From an uncultured Clostridia bacterium (lineage in GTDB: Bacteria; Bacillota; Clostridia; Oscillospirales; Acutalibacteraceae), in the NCBI GenBank assembly GCA_937916395.1, contig CALFTN010000032.1, positions 1-64,000 of the forward strand: DNA of 64,000 bases, in the 5' to 3' direction. Positions 53,501 through 61,664 of this stretch are shown piece after piece (the stretch's first letter is position 1; each line of letters starts with the position of its first letter). Under the pieces are notes generated by a model. The model ran no database searches. It saw only the letters and a program-made list of their open reading frames with translations, and was not told the DNA's origin. A program made the position numbers and the translations under genes.

Positions 53501-54244
53501 AAATTCAATAATAAGTCTTTTGCCGTCTTTTGTTTCTTTGCTCTCTAATTTAAAGACGTCACCCCAAACAACAACTTCGCCGTCTTCTGCTGAAATTTCT
53601 TTCATACTTACAGGGTCTTTCTTTATAACATTACCAAAAATTGGTGTTGCTGTTTCTAAATAAAGTGGAATACCTTCAATTACGCGTCTTTCTTTTGGCT
53701 GAGACATATCCACAACAGGATTATTTACAGCATCAATTTCTTCCTGTCTTTTAATAAAATCATCCATTGAACTGTTTTCGCCCTCAAGGTTAACAGTTAT
53801 TTTTTTATTAAAATGCTCAAAAATATAATTCTCTAAAAATGTATCTGCAGCAGCATTTTTACAGATATCGCAACCACCAGATAAAAATTTAATCGTTAAA
53901 GTATCATCTTCATAAGTGTACTCTGAGTTGTCTAAAAAACCATTAGTTTGCGGAACATTAACCTTTAACACTTTTAAAAGCATCGGAAAACAACTGTATT
54001 CTAATGCCTCTGGTGGTAAATAAAAATTAAACTCTACTGTTTTAAATCTTAAAGCAATTTTAATTTCATTTGCAGTAGCTTTAAGACACATAATATTCTT
54101 AAATTCTTTAAAATGAAGATTCGCGGTTAATTTTAAATCTTCTTTATGTATGTAAAGGTCTGTAAAAGTTGTGTCCTTTAACATTTCCCTGTATTTGGGT
54201 TCAGATATATATTCACCAAATACATCCAAAAACAAATTGCTCAT
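50519..54244 (-). CDS. polC: DNA polymerase III alpha subunit, PolC type, without exonuclease insert
   Basis: The replicative polymerase of low-GC Gram-positives, here only 1241 residues instead of about 1430-1470. Order: N-terminal and OB domains (1-310), PHP domain with ELHLHTN (321-327) and TDHG (355-358), zinc module Cys711/714/736/739, palm PDIDLN (764-769), FKAGTIS, fingers, helix-hairpin-helix and C-terminal domains ending SDQMSLF. Normally a DEDDh 3'-5' exonuclease (DVETTG motif) is inserted in PHP after the IYGxExxxVDD strand; here that strand (IYGCECYLVDD, 378-388) runs through 16 charged residues straight into YHCILLVKN. The frame is open, so this is not a sequencing break. Its start overlaps the ispG stop by 4 nt. 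Confidence 0.93.
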   Translation of the reverse strand: MSNLFLDVFGEYISEPKYREMLKDTTFTDLYIHKEDLKLTANLHFKEFKNIMCLKATANEIKIALRFKTVEFNFYLPPEALEYSCFPMLLKVLKVNVPQTNGFLDNSEYTYEDDTLTIKFLSGGCDICKNAAADTFLENYIFEHFNKKITVNLEGENSSMDDFIKRQEEIDAVNNPVVDMSQPKERRVIEGIPLYLETATPIFGNVIKKDPVSMKEISAEDGEVVVWGDVFKLESKETKDGKRLIIEFNVTDYTYSYGVKFFDEKENLESLKNKLKDGLTVLIRGTIIYDDYKKDYIIRPRAMSTVQKFEKTDDEEEKRVELHLHTNMSAMDAMSSAKSLVKRAMNWGHKAIAITDHGCVQAFPEACNTARGSDFKIIYGCECYLVDDYNEDGSKKDAEEIKKSQSYHCILLVKNKVGLKNLYKLISASNLDYFYKRPRMPKSLIEELREGLIIGSACEAGELYKAFLQRKSPEELIKIAEFYDYLEIQPNGNNSFMITKNDEEYDRVNSFDDLEQINREIIALGDKLGKKTVATGDVHFLNEGDAKFRAILQAGQGYSDADNQAPLYFKTTREMLDDFAYLGEETAREVVITNTNLIADMIEPGILPIPDGTFNPVIPGAEEDLTKFCWERAREWYGDDLPEVVSDRLEKELKSIISNGFAGLYMIARLLVKHSEECGYYVGSRGSVGSSFVAIMAGISEVNPLQPHYRCQKCRYTEFFLHGEYGSGFDLPPKNCPECGEPLYRDGHEIPFETFLGFFGDKSPDIDLNFAGEYQSQSHRYTEELFGKTHVFKAGTISGVAEKTAYGYVRKYLDERGLTYTKAEIDRLTLGCTGVKRTTGQHPGGMVVVPNTYDVEDFTPVQHPAEDSSKGIITTHFDFNSMHDTLLKLDELGHDVPTIYKHLYDLTGVDVMDIDISDRKLYELCTSPAPLGVTEEDILWPTGTLSIPEMGTDFTKGMLLEAKPQTFADLIQIAGLSHGTDVWLGNAQELIKAGTCTISEVIGTRDSIMVYLMHCGLEPKQAFDIMETVRKKNKYLNDEMKEIMKSHNVPQWYIESCDKIQYMFPKAHAAAYIIASLRLAWFKIYYKLEYYCAYLTVRGGDVDAESMSKGKDAVKMLLKSIEAKVKEGTASNVEKDRQTIMMIVHEAMARGVEFLPIDIYKSTAHSYVPEDGKIRMPFSALPGVGEAAAEQLANARNDGGPEFSSIEDFEDRARAGKSTIEILRKCGAFGDLPESDQMSLF

Positions 54245-55290
54245 ATTTTTTCGATTTCCTTTAATAACTCACTAACTATTTCTTTTTCATTCACTTTTCT
54301 CAAAATTTCGCCTTTTTTAAATATAAGACCCTCGCCGTTGCCACCTGCAACGCCAATATCTGCTTCTTTAGCTTCACCAGGACCGTTGACTGCACAACCC
54401 ATAACAGCAATCTTTATTGGCTTTTTAATATCTTTTACTGCTTCTTCAATTTCTGTAGCAAGCGAAACTAAATCTATTTTCGTTCTGCCACAAGTGGGGC
54501 AAGAAACAATTCTTGGAGTTTCAACACGCAATTCGAGTGCTTTTAAAATGTCAAAACCAGCATAAACCTCTTTAATAGGTGTATCTGTAATAGAGACACG
54601 GATAGTATCGCCAATTCCATCTAAAAGAAGCGAACCGATACCAATTGAAGATTTAATGAGCGAACCACGCTCTGTACCAGCCTCGGTAACACCCAAATGT
54701 AAAGGATAGTCACACTTTTCTGCAACTAATCTGTAGGCTTTTACCATTTTTGTTACATCTGAAGATTTTATTGAAACAACTGTGTTATAAAAATCGCATT
54801 TTTCAAGTAACTCAATATGACGGAATGCACTTTCAGCCATCGCTTCAGGAGTAGCACCGCCATATTTCAATAATAAATCCTTCTCAACTGAGCCAGAATT
54901 AACACCAATTCTTATAGGCACATTTCTTTTTGCACAAGCATTAGCCACCTTTTCAACATTTGAAAAATCGCCAATATTGCCAGGATTAATTCTGATTTTA
55001 TCAACACCAGCCTCAAGGCTTTCAAGTGCTAACTTATAATCAAAATGAATGTCTGCAACGAGTGGCACAGAAGTATTCTCTTTTAATTTACCAAGAACCT
55101 TAACTGCTTCAAGATTAGGCACAGCCATTCTTACAATTTCGCAACCAGCCTTTTCTAAAGCAAGTGTTTGCTCTAAGTTTTTTTCATAATCCTCGCTAGG
55201 TACATTAAGCATAGACTGAACTAAAACTGGTGCACCACCACCGATTACTTTATTGCCGATTTTTACTTGTCTTGAAGCACGTTTATTCAT
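54241..55290 (-). CDS. ispG: 4-hydroxy-3-methylbut-2-enyl diphosphate synthase
   Basis: IspG (GcpE) performs the sixth step of the MEP isoprenoid pathway with a 4Fe-4S cluster. The 349-residue protein has the TIM barrel (VADIHFDYKLAL, KIRINPGNIG) and the C-terminal Fe-S domain with CPTCGRT and GCAVNGPGEAKEADIG, giving the three cluster cysteines. Dxr of the same pathway is two genes upstream. ATGA overlap with polC. Confidence 0.97.
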   Translation of the reverse strand: MNKRASRQVKIGNKVIGGGAPVLVQSMLNVPSEDYEKNLEQTLALEKAGCEIVRMAVPNLEAVKVLGKLKENTSVPLVADIHFDYKLALESLEAGVDKIRINPGNIGDFSNVEKVANACAKRNVPIRIGVNSGSVEKDLLLKYGGATPEAMAESAFRHIELLEKCDFYNTVVSIKSSDVTKMVKAYRLVAEKCDYPLHLGVTEAGTERGSLIKSSIGIGSLLLDGIGDTIRVSITDTPIKEVYAGFDILKALELRVETPRIVSCPTCGRTKIDLVSLATEIEEAVKDIKKPIKIAVMGCAVNGPGEAKEADIGVAGGNGEGLIFKKGEILRKVNEKEIVSELLKEIEKI

Positions 55291-55304
55291 AAAAATTCAC
55301 TATC

Positions 55305-56438
55305 CTAAAATACTTTTATAATATCACTGATTGAAACTACTAACATAAACAAAAGCAATAATACTAAGCCTACTGTGTGAATAATACCTTCTTTTTTAGG
55401 GCTAATTGGCTTTCTTCTTATCATTTCAATGAGAATGAAGAATAACCTACCACCATCAAGTGCAGGAACCGGAAGAAGATTAAACACACCAACATTTATT
55501 GTTATATATGAAAGAAGTGTGAGAGCTGTAAAAAGCTTATCTTTAGCTGTTGGTCCTTGTGCAGTTGAATCAGCTATTGCAGATATTGTACCAATAGGAC
55601 CTGAAACGTCTTTCATACCATATTTACCAGTACAAAGGTCAACAAGGCTTAAACGGACCATTTGCACTATTGATGCGGAATCTAACATTGAAGTCTTAAC
55701 AATTTTTAACACCCACGACGGTGAAACGATTTGTTTGCCCAATACAGATACATATTCGGGAGCCTCACCTACAACATAGAAATCTTGCTCAATATATTGT
55801 CTGCCCTCAAATTCAAACTGTTTAAATTCTACATCTTTTAATTCAACTGTTTTACCATCACGGATAACAGTCAAATCAAGCTTATTGTCAGTATCACGAA
55901 CCATATTAAAACCGATACCGCGACTTGAATAAATATGAGTACCATTGATTTTAATAATTTCATCATCTGCCTGAAGACCATAATTACAACTGGTAGCCTT
56001 TTCGTGGAAACTGTGAACATATCTTGAACCTACAAGAGGTTGCATAGAAAGACAAACACCAACCACAATAACACCTAAAATCAAATTAAGTATTGCACCT
56101 GCAGCAACTATTATAAATCTTTGATAAGGCTTCTTTTTATTAAAGGCTCTGTCGTCATCACTTTCACTATCTTCCCCTTCCATACTTACAAATCCACCAA
56201 TTGGAAAAAGACGGAGGGCATATTGGGTTTCGCCTATCTTCTTTTTTAAAATAACAGGCCCCATACCAAGAGCAAATTCATTAACTTTTACTTTGAATAA
56301 TTTTGCAAAGAAGAAATGACCAAACTCGTGGATTGCAATAATTACACCAAAGAGTAAAATTGCCACCAAATAAGGCCACACATTGCCCCAAACTGTTGCA
56401 ATTGTTTCTGCGATATTTATAGTATTTATTGAAATCAT
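55305..56438 (-). CDS. rseP: Site-2 protease RseP (M50 membrane zinc metallopeptidase)
   Basis: An intramembrane protease of 377 residues that cleaves anti-sigma factors and signal peptides. Zinc motif IHEFGHFFFAK in the first helix, a PDZ domain in the middle (ADDEIIKINGTHIYSSRG), and the NLLPVPALDGGRL motif in the third helix supplying the metal Asp. The ATG at 56438 abuts GGAG, an unusually close spacing, so an alternative start a little downstream is possible. Position between dxr and ispG is standard. Confidence 0.95.
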   Translation of the reverse strand: MISINTINIAETIATVWGNVWPYLVAILLFGVIIAIHEFGHFFFAKLFKVKVNEFALGMGPVILKKKIGETQYALRLFPIGGFVSMEGEDSESDDDRAFNKKKPYQRFIIVAAGAILNLILGVIVVGVCLSMQPLVGSRYVHSFHEKATSCNYGLQADDEIIKINGTHIYSSRGIGFNMVRDTDNKLDLTVIRDGKTVELKDVEFKQFEFEGRQYIEQDFYVVGEAPEYVSVLGKQIVSPSWVLKIVKTSMLDSASIVQMVRLSLVDLCTGKYGMKDVSGPIGTISAIADSTAQGPTAKDKLFTALTLLSYITINVGVFNLLPVPALDGGRLFFILIEMIRRKPISPKKEGIIHTVGLVLLLLFMLVVSISDIIKVF

Positions 56439-56450
56439 CTCCAGAAAGAA

Positions 56451-57599
56451 TTAAATTGACGCTAAATTTCTAACTGTTTCTCGCATCAAAGCATCGGTAT
56501 CATAAACATCCTGTAAAGAATAATCCTGTTTATTTTTTATTGTAGCCGACGCTTCTTTAATAAGACGCGGAATATCGTTAAATGAGATTTTATCTTGTCT
56601 AAAAAGAAGATTTGCTTCTTCGTTAGCACAATTAACTGCTGCTGGCATTAAACCACCAACACGTATTGCATCTTTACATATATCCATACAAGGAAAGTTC
56701 TCGTAATCTGGTTTGTAGAAAGAAAGATTACCAACTTCCCATAAATCGAGTTGTTTTTCTGGTGACTCAAATCTTTCTGGATATGTTAATGCAAACTGTA
56801 TTGGCAAACGCATATCTGGATGACCTAATTGTGCAATAACAGAATTGTCGTCATACTCAATAAGCGAATGAACAATACTTTCTCTATGAACAACAATGTC
56901 AATCATATCAGGCGAAACTGAAAAAAGCCATACAGCTTCAATAAGCTCAAGACCTTTATTGAACATTGTAGCACTGTCTATGGTAATTTTTTGTCCCATT
57001 GACCAGCTAGGATGCTTTAAAGCATCTTTTAAAGTTACATTTTCCAATTCTTCTTTAGTCTTGCCGAAAAACGGACCACCAGAAGCAGTTAAAATAATTC
57101 TTTTTAACGCTTTATTAGATGGTGCCCCTAAAAGACATTGAAAAATTGCTGAATGTTCACTATCAACAGGGAGAATAGAAACACCGTTTTCTTTTGCTAA
57201 GTCAGTAACTAATCTGCCACCGGCAACGAGTGTTTCTTTATTAGCAAGAGCAATAGTTTTTTTAGCTTTAATTGCTTCAACTGTAGGGCCAAGACCTGCC
57301 ATACCAACAACAGAATTAAGTGTTATTTCACCTTTTGCTTCTGCACCACAAAATTTGACGCCTTCCATACCAGAAAGCACCTTTGTATTGGTATCTTTCA
57401 CTCTTACCTTTAAATCATTTGCCGCTTTTTCGTCAACCAATGCGACATATTCTGGTTTAAATTCTCTGATTTGTTGTTCAATCTTTTCTACATCTGAGAA
57501 TGCAGCAAGAGCTTCGACCTTATAGCCACGAGCTCTTGCAACATCTAAACTCTGAACACCTATAGAACCAGTTGAACCTAATAAATTTATACTCTTCAT
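56451..57599 (-). CDS. dxr: 1-deoxy-D-xylulose 5-phosphate reductoisomerase
   Basis: Dxr converts DXP to MEP with NADPH, the committed isoprenoid step. The 382-residue protein has the NADPH loop LLGSTGSIGVQSLDV, NKETLVAGG, the metal site PVDSEHSAIFQ, the SGGPFFGKT flexible loop and MGQKITIDSATMFNKGLE. Twelve nucleotides separate it from rseP. Confidence 0.97.
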   Translation of the reverse strand: MKSINLLGSTGSIGVQSLDVARARGYKVEALAAFSDVEKIEQQIREFKPEYVALVDEKAANDLKVRVKDTNTKVLSGMEGVKFCGAEAKGEITLNSVVGMAGLGPTVEAIKAKKTIALANKETLVAGGRLVTDLAKENGVSILPVDSEHSAIFQCLLGAPSNKALKRIILTASGGPFFGKTKEELENVTLKDALKHPSWSMGQKITIDSATMFNKGLELIEAVWLFSVSPDMIDIVVHRESIVHSLIEYDDNSVIAQLGHPDMRLPIQFALTYPERFESPEKQLDLWEVGNLSFYKPDYENFPCMDICKDAIRVGGLMPAAVNCANEEANLLFRQDKISFNDIPRLIKEASATIKNKQDYSLQDVYDTDALMRETVRNLASI

Positions 57600-57609
57600 A
57601 TATTATCAC

Positions 57610-58449
57610 TTAAAAAAGGTTAATTATGTAAACTAACGAATAAAGAACTGGTAATACGAATAACAAACTGTCGCATCTGTCCATAATGCCACCGTGCCCC
57701 GGAAGAAGCTTGCCGAAGTCTTTTATACCGAAATTTCTTTTGATTGTAGAAGCGGCAAGGTCACCAAACATACTGATAACAGAAAGACAAATGCTCATTA
57801 TAATTACAGAGATGTAAGATAAACCTGTTTCACCTTCAAAGAAGAATTTTTTAAACACGAAAAGCAAAGCAACGTTTAAAACAACTGCACCTACAACGCC
57901 ACCAACTGCACCTTCAACACTCTTTTTAGGGCTGATTTTAGGACAAAGCTTATGTTTACCAAACTTACTGCCAACAAAGTAAGCAAAAATATCTGTAAGC
58001 CAAGCACAGAAGCAAGCGAAAAGAATAAGGAAAATGCCGTCTATTTTGGTATATGATGAAAAACGCTCATTTATGTCGCGGAATGCAAGTAATAATGAGA
58101 ATGAATAAGGAATAGCTACTGAAGCAAAAATAGCTGTAACAGCTTCTTCAAACTTAGTCTTTTCAAACTGTAGAAGCATAAATATGAATATTAAAACAAC
58201 ATAAATGCCACCAACTGCTGCAACAGGCACTTCTATATTAAAGTGAACCAACACAGGAATTGCAACTGCAAGTAAAAGACTTAAAACCATTATAGGTATG
58301 TTTTTTAAATTAACCGCCTTTTCTACCTCGTGAACTGCTATAGCAGACATAAGTGAAAGCACCAAAGCAAAAACCACGGTATTCATTAAAAACAAACAAC
58401 CTATAAAAAGCACTGCACAAATTGAACCAGTAATTATTCTCTGTTTCAT
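57610..58449 (-). CDS. cdsA: Phosphatidate cytidylyltransferase
   Basis: CdsA makes CDP-diacylglycerol for phospholipid synthesis in the membrane. The 279-residue protein has about eight hydrophobic helices and the family signature toward the C-terminus: DIFAYFVGSKFGKHKLCPKI, SPKKSVEGAVGG and SMFGDLAASTIKRNFGIKDF with LPGHGGIMDR-D. Normal position after uppS. Confidence 0.95.
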   Translation of the reverse strand: MKQRIITGSICAVLFIGCLFLMNTVVFALVLSLMSAIAVHEVEKAVNLKNIPIMVLSLLLAVAIPVLVHFNIEVPVAAVGGIYVVLIFIFMLLQFEKTKFEEAVTAIFASVAIPYSFSLLLAFRDINERFSSYTKIDGIFLILFACFCAWLTDIFAYFVGSKFGKHKLCPKISPKKSVEGAVGGVVGAVVLNVALLFVFKKFFFEGETGLSYISVIIMSICLSVISMFGDLAASTIKRNFGIKDFGKLLPGHGGIMDRCDSLLFVLPVLYSLVYIINLF

Positions 58450-58473
58450 TTAAAAACCCACTCTCAAAATTAA

Positions 58474-59199
58474 TCAGACACCACCAAAACGTCTGTGACG
58501 TTTCTGAAAATCTTCTAAAACCGCATCTACATCATCTGTTGTAAAATCAGGCCACAAAATATCTGAAAACCAAAATTCTGAATAAGCAGACTGCCAGGTT
58601 AAAAAGTTTGAAAGTCTGTATTCACCACTTGGTCTTACAATAATATCTGGGTCAGGCTGACCTGCTGTATAGATATTCTGTGAAATTAAATCTTCATTAA
58701 TATCTTCTACTGCAATTTCGCCAATCTTAATCTTTTCGGCAATAGCTTTAACAGAGTGAACAAGCTCTGCTCTGCCACCATAGTTAAGAGCGATATTAAC
58801 AGTAATCTTATTATAATCTTTAGTTTCTCTTTCGGCTTTTTCAATAAGCTCTAAAAGTTCTTCTAGAAGACCTTCTCGTTCACCAATAAACTTCAACTTC
58901 ATTTGACGCTCTTTATTTTCTTCTAAACGAGCATCACCATCAATTAAATATTCAATGAATAAATCCATAAGACCGTTGACTTCTTCTTCAGGTCTTGACC
59001 AGTTTTCAGTTGAAAAAGCATAAAAGGTTACACACTCAATGCCTAAATCAGCACAGTACTCACCTATTTTTTTAAAAACCTTTGCACCAGCAATATGACC
59101 TTCACCACGTTTTAAGCCCTGATTTTTAGCCCATCTGCCGTTACCATCCATAATAAAGCCAATGTGTCTTGGCAATACATCAAATTTTTTAATTTCCAT
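58474..59199 (-). CDS. uppS: Undecaprenyl diphosphate synthase
   Basis: UppS makes the C55 isoprenoid carrier used for cell-wall synthesis. The 241-residue protein has PRHIGFIMDGNGRWAKNQG (catalytic Asp), the YAFSTENWSRP motif, IALNYGGRAELV and the C-terminal RPSGEYRLSNFL and ILWPDFT. The ATG at 59199 is chosen because the family begins close to PRHIGFIMDG; an earlier in-frame ATG at 59253 would lie inside frr. The ribosome-binding site is weak and translation is probably coupled to frr, which ends 7 nt earlier. Confidence 0.96.
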   Translation of the reverse strand: MEIKKFDVLPRHIGFIMDGNGRWAKNQGLKRGEGHIAGAKVFKKIGEYCADLGIECVTFYAFSTENWSRPEEEVNGLMDLFIEYLIDGDARLEENKERQMKLKFIGEREGLLEELLELIEKAERETKDYNKITVNIALNYGGRAELVHSVKAIAEKIKIGEIAVEDINEDLISQNIYTAGQPDPDIIVRPSGEYRLSNFLTWQSAYSEFWFSDILWPDFTTDDVDAVLEDFQKRHRRFGGV

Positions 59200-59206
59200 A
59201 ACGCAA

Positions 59207-59761
59207 TCAGATTTCAAGAATTTCTGCTGTTTTTGCAGCACAAATATCATCAATTTTCTTTACGTATTCGTCTGTGATTTTTTGTAATTTTTCTTCTGCT
59301 TTTTTCTGGTCATCTTCTGTGATTTCAGAATTCTTTTTCATTGTTTTAACTTTTTCAATTGAATCACGACGAATCTGACGAACTGCAACCTTGCTGTCTT
59401 CAGCAATTTTTGAAACATCTTTACTTAATTGTTTTCTTCTCTCTTCAGTAAGAGCAGGGAAAACAAGACGAATTGTATGACCGTCATTTGAAGGGTTAAT
59501 ACCGATATCTGAAGCTAAAATAGCTTTTTCAATAAGACCTAAAGCACTTCCATCCCAAGGCTGAATTGCAAGAATTCTTGCTTCAGGAACAGAAATAGCA
59601 GCCATCTGATTAATAGGTGTTGGTGTTCCATAGTAATCAACTAAAACCTTATCAAGAATAGCAGCATTTGCTCTGCCAGCTCTGATTGAGTTGTATTCAT
59701 ATTTTAATGAAGAAATTGATTTTTCCATTCTTTCTTTTGTATTAGCGTAAATTGTTTCCAT
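59207..59761 (-). CDS. frr: Ribosome recycling factor
   Basis: RRF splits the post-termination ribosome together with EF-G. The 184-residue length is standard, and NSIRAGRANAAILDKVLVDY, PTPINQMAAISVPEAR and LTEERRKQL are diagnostic. GGAGG lies before the ATG. Confidence 0.97.
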   Translation of the reverse strand: METIYANTKERMEKSISSLKYEYNSIRAGRANAAILDKVLVDYYGTPTPINQMAAISVPEARILAIQPWDGSALGLIEKAILASDIGINPSNDGHTIRLVFPALTEERRKQLSKDVSKIAEDSKVAVRQIRRDSIEKVKTMKKNSEITEDDQKKAEEKLQKITDEYVKKIDDICAAKTAEILEI

Positions 59762-59800
59762 AGTAAAACCTCCAATATATTATGTAAATTTCATTCAAAA

Positions 59801-60505
59801 TTATTTAACAACCGTACCTGTATTTTCGCCACACATTGCTTTTGCAATATTCTCTGGATTATTAAGATTGAACACAAGAATCGGAATATTATTTTCCTGA
59901 CAAATAGCAGCAGCTGCTGTATCCATAACCGCAAGATGTCTTTCTAAAAGTTCGTTATGAGAAATCTCAGTAAATTTAACTGCATCACTGAACTTGTTAG
60001 GGTCTTTGTCATAAATACCATCAACGTTTGTTGCTTTTAAAACTACATCTGCACCAATTTGTGCCGCTCTTAAAGCTGCACCTGAGTCTGTTGAGAAGAA
60101 TGGGTTACCAGTACCACCTGCAAAGATAACCAATCTACCCTTTTCTAAATGTCTTACGGCACTGTCTTTATTGAATGTTTCAACAACTCCAGTAATCTGA
60201 ACTGCAGATTGTACGCGAGCGTCGATACCTAATTGTAAAAATGTTTCTTGCAAAGCTAATGAATTCATAACTGTTGCAAGCATACCAATGCTATCAGCTC
60301 TGGTTCTGTCCATATCTCCACTTGAACGACCACGCCAGAAGTTACCGCCACCAACAACAATACCAACCTGGGCACCAGCATCTACAACTGTTTTAATTGC
60401 TCCGCAGATGTTGTTCATAACATTAAAATCGAAGCCATGACCTTTGTCACCTGAAAGCACTTCACCACTTAATTTGAGAAGCACTCTTTTGTACTTTAAG
60501 TCCAT
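59801..60505 (-). CDS. pyrH: UMP kinase
   Basis: PyrH phosphorylates UMP to UDP in pyrimidine synthesis. The 234-residue amino-acid-kinase fold has KRVLLKLSGEVLSG, VVGGGNFWRG, FAGGTGNPFFSTDSGAALRA and LKATNVDGIYDKDP. The ATG at 60505 follows AGGAG by 8 nt; a longer in-frame start at 60526 lies in the site. It is the first gene of the operon here; rpsB and tsf, which usually precede it, are not adjacent. Confidence 0.97.
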   Translation of the reverse strand: MDLKYKRVLLKLSGEVLSGDKGHGFDFNVMNNICGAIKTVVDAGAQVGIVVGGGNFWRGRSSGDMDRTRADSIGMLATVMNSLALQETFLQLGIDARVQSAVQITGVVETFNKDSAVRHLEKGRLVIFAGGTGNPFFSTDSGAALRAAQIGADVVLKATNVDGIYDKDPNKFSDAVKFTEISHNELLERHLAVMDTAAAAICQENNIPILVFNLNNPENIAKAMCGENTGTVVK

Positions 60506-60567
60506 AAATACAACTCCTTTTTGCAATTGCTTTTATATAACAAATGCACCTAAATATTCCACATTAT

Positions 60568-60596
60568 ATTTTACTATATATGCTAAAAAAAGTAAA
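60568..60596 (-). promoter_or_regulatory. Promoter of the pyrH-polC operon
   Basis: Minus strand TTTACT, 17-bp spacer, TAAAAT, directly followed by a second A/T-rich TATAAT. Confidence 0.6.
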
Positions 60597-60629
60597 GAGG
60601 TATTTTGTGAAATAAAAGTGAATTTAAAG

Positions 60630-60677
60630 AAACAAAAGCCCAAAACTATTCACATAGAATGAACAATTTTAGGCTTA
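60630..60677 (-). terminator. Terminator after the zinc-ribbon cluster
   Basis: Imperfect arms AAGCCTAAAATTGTTCA and TGAATAGTTTTGGGCTT on the minus strand, followed by TTGTTTC. Confidence 0.6.
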
Positions 60678-60696
60678 ATAAATTTTGAATATTTCT

Positions 60697-61203
60697 TTAA
60701 ATAATTTCTGAATCCAGACTTTGAAAAATTGTTTTATTTTCCATTACATAGCTTCTTATAGCTACAAAATAGTAAATAGAGCCAGTTACGCCGATAACGC
60801 CACCAAAGACAACATTGTAAACCAATGTTATTATTGGACCTGTTAGTGGTTCAAATTTTGATACAATTCCTTTAGGATTTTCGAGCAAAGTTTTACTGTA
60901 ATTCATATCCTGAATTGACAAAACAACATTAAGAACACCAACAATAAGTAAAAGCCAATTAACAAAAATGCCACTTAAAATTTGAAGTATTCCTATAATT
61001 AGCCATATTATGCCATTCGTGTTAACCCTTTGTGATAAAGTATTTAACAGTATTGATATATCGACATAAGAATTGTCATTATTGCTTTGATATGAATTTA
61101 TATTATTTTGTTGAAAAGAATTTGCTTGAGCAGGACAACCACAACCTGGACAAATCACAGCTTCATCTAATAATTCTTTTCCACAATGGGAACAATATTT
61201 CAT
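60697..61203 (-). CDS. Zinc-ribbon membrane protein
   Basis: A 168-residue protein with an N-terminal zinc ribbon (MKYCSHCGKELLDEAVICPG, then CGC; C-x2-C-x12-C-x2-C type), an Asn/Ser/Gln-rich linker (27-46) and three to four membrane helices (IIWLIIGILQILSGIFVNWL, ITLVYNVVFGGVIGVTGSIY). Function unknown. It is the last gene of a three-gene operon with the second zinc-ribbon protein and a lipoprotein relic, controlled by the XRE-type regulator region at 62396-62441. Confidence 0.8.
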   Translation of the reverse strand: MKYCSHCGKELLDEAVICPGCGCPAQANSFQQNNINSYQSNNDNSYVDISILLNTLSQRVNTNGIIWLIIGILQILSGIFVNWLLLIVGVLNVVLSIQDMNYSKTLLENPKGIVSKFEPLTGPIITLVYNVVFGGVIGVTGSIYYFVAIRSYVMENKTIFQSLDSEII

Positions 61204-61221
61204 ATTTATCTCCTACAAAAC

Positions 61222-61650
61222 TCAAACAAAAAGCATAGAAATTATTAAAATTGCAAGGGCAACATAAGCTATTATAAAAGAAATTTTAAATGCACCATAT
61301 TTACTCTTTAAATCTTTTTTTATTTCTTTTGCTTTATTCTTAAACTCACTTTTTTCCATTCCGTTTAGATTTGATTTTAATGTTTTTTGTAATTTGCTAT
61401 TAGGTATAAGCGCCAAAATTTCTGAAACAAGACAGAGAGCTCCACCAAGCCAAGCATTAACAAACATCGAACAAATAAAACCAATGGCTAAAACCGCACC
61501 AGCAACGGCATTGGTTGTTGTTGCACCTTTTACGCAATCATCATAATTAACTTGTTTAGCTTCAATAGCACCAGCAACTGCACAACCACAACCTGGGCAA
61601 ACAACTGCCTCATCCATAATTTTCATTCCACATTTTTGACAAAATTTCAT
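61222..61650 (-). CDS. Zinc-ribbon membrane protein
   Basis: A 142-residue protein with the same N-terminal zinc ribbon (MKFCQKCGMKIMDEAVVCPG, then CGC) and membrane helices at about 45-65, 66-85 and 122-141 (AFKISFIIAYVALAILIISM), separated by a basic helix (NKAKEIKKDLKSKYG). It is a paralogue of the downstream gene, 18 nt away. The ribbon would face the cytoplasm. No function is known. Confidence 0.8.
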   Translation of the reverse strand: MKFCQKCGMKIMDEAVVCPGCGCAVAGAIEAKQVNYDDCVKGATTTNAVAGAVLAIGFICSMFVNAWLGGALCLVSEILALIPNSKLQKTLKSNLNGMEKSEFKNKAKEIKKDLKSKYGAFKISFIIAYVALAILIISMLFV

Positions 61651-61664
61651 TGTTCGACACTCCT

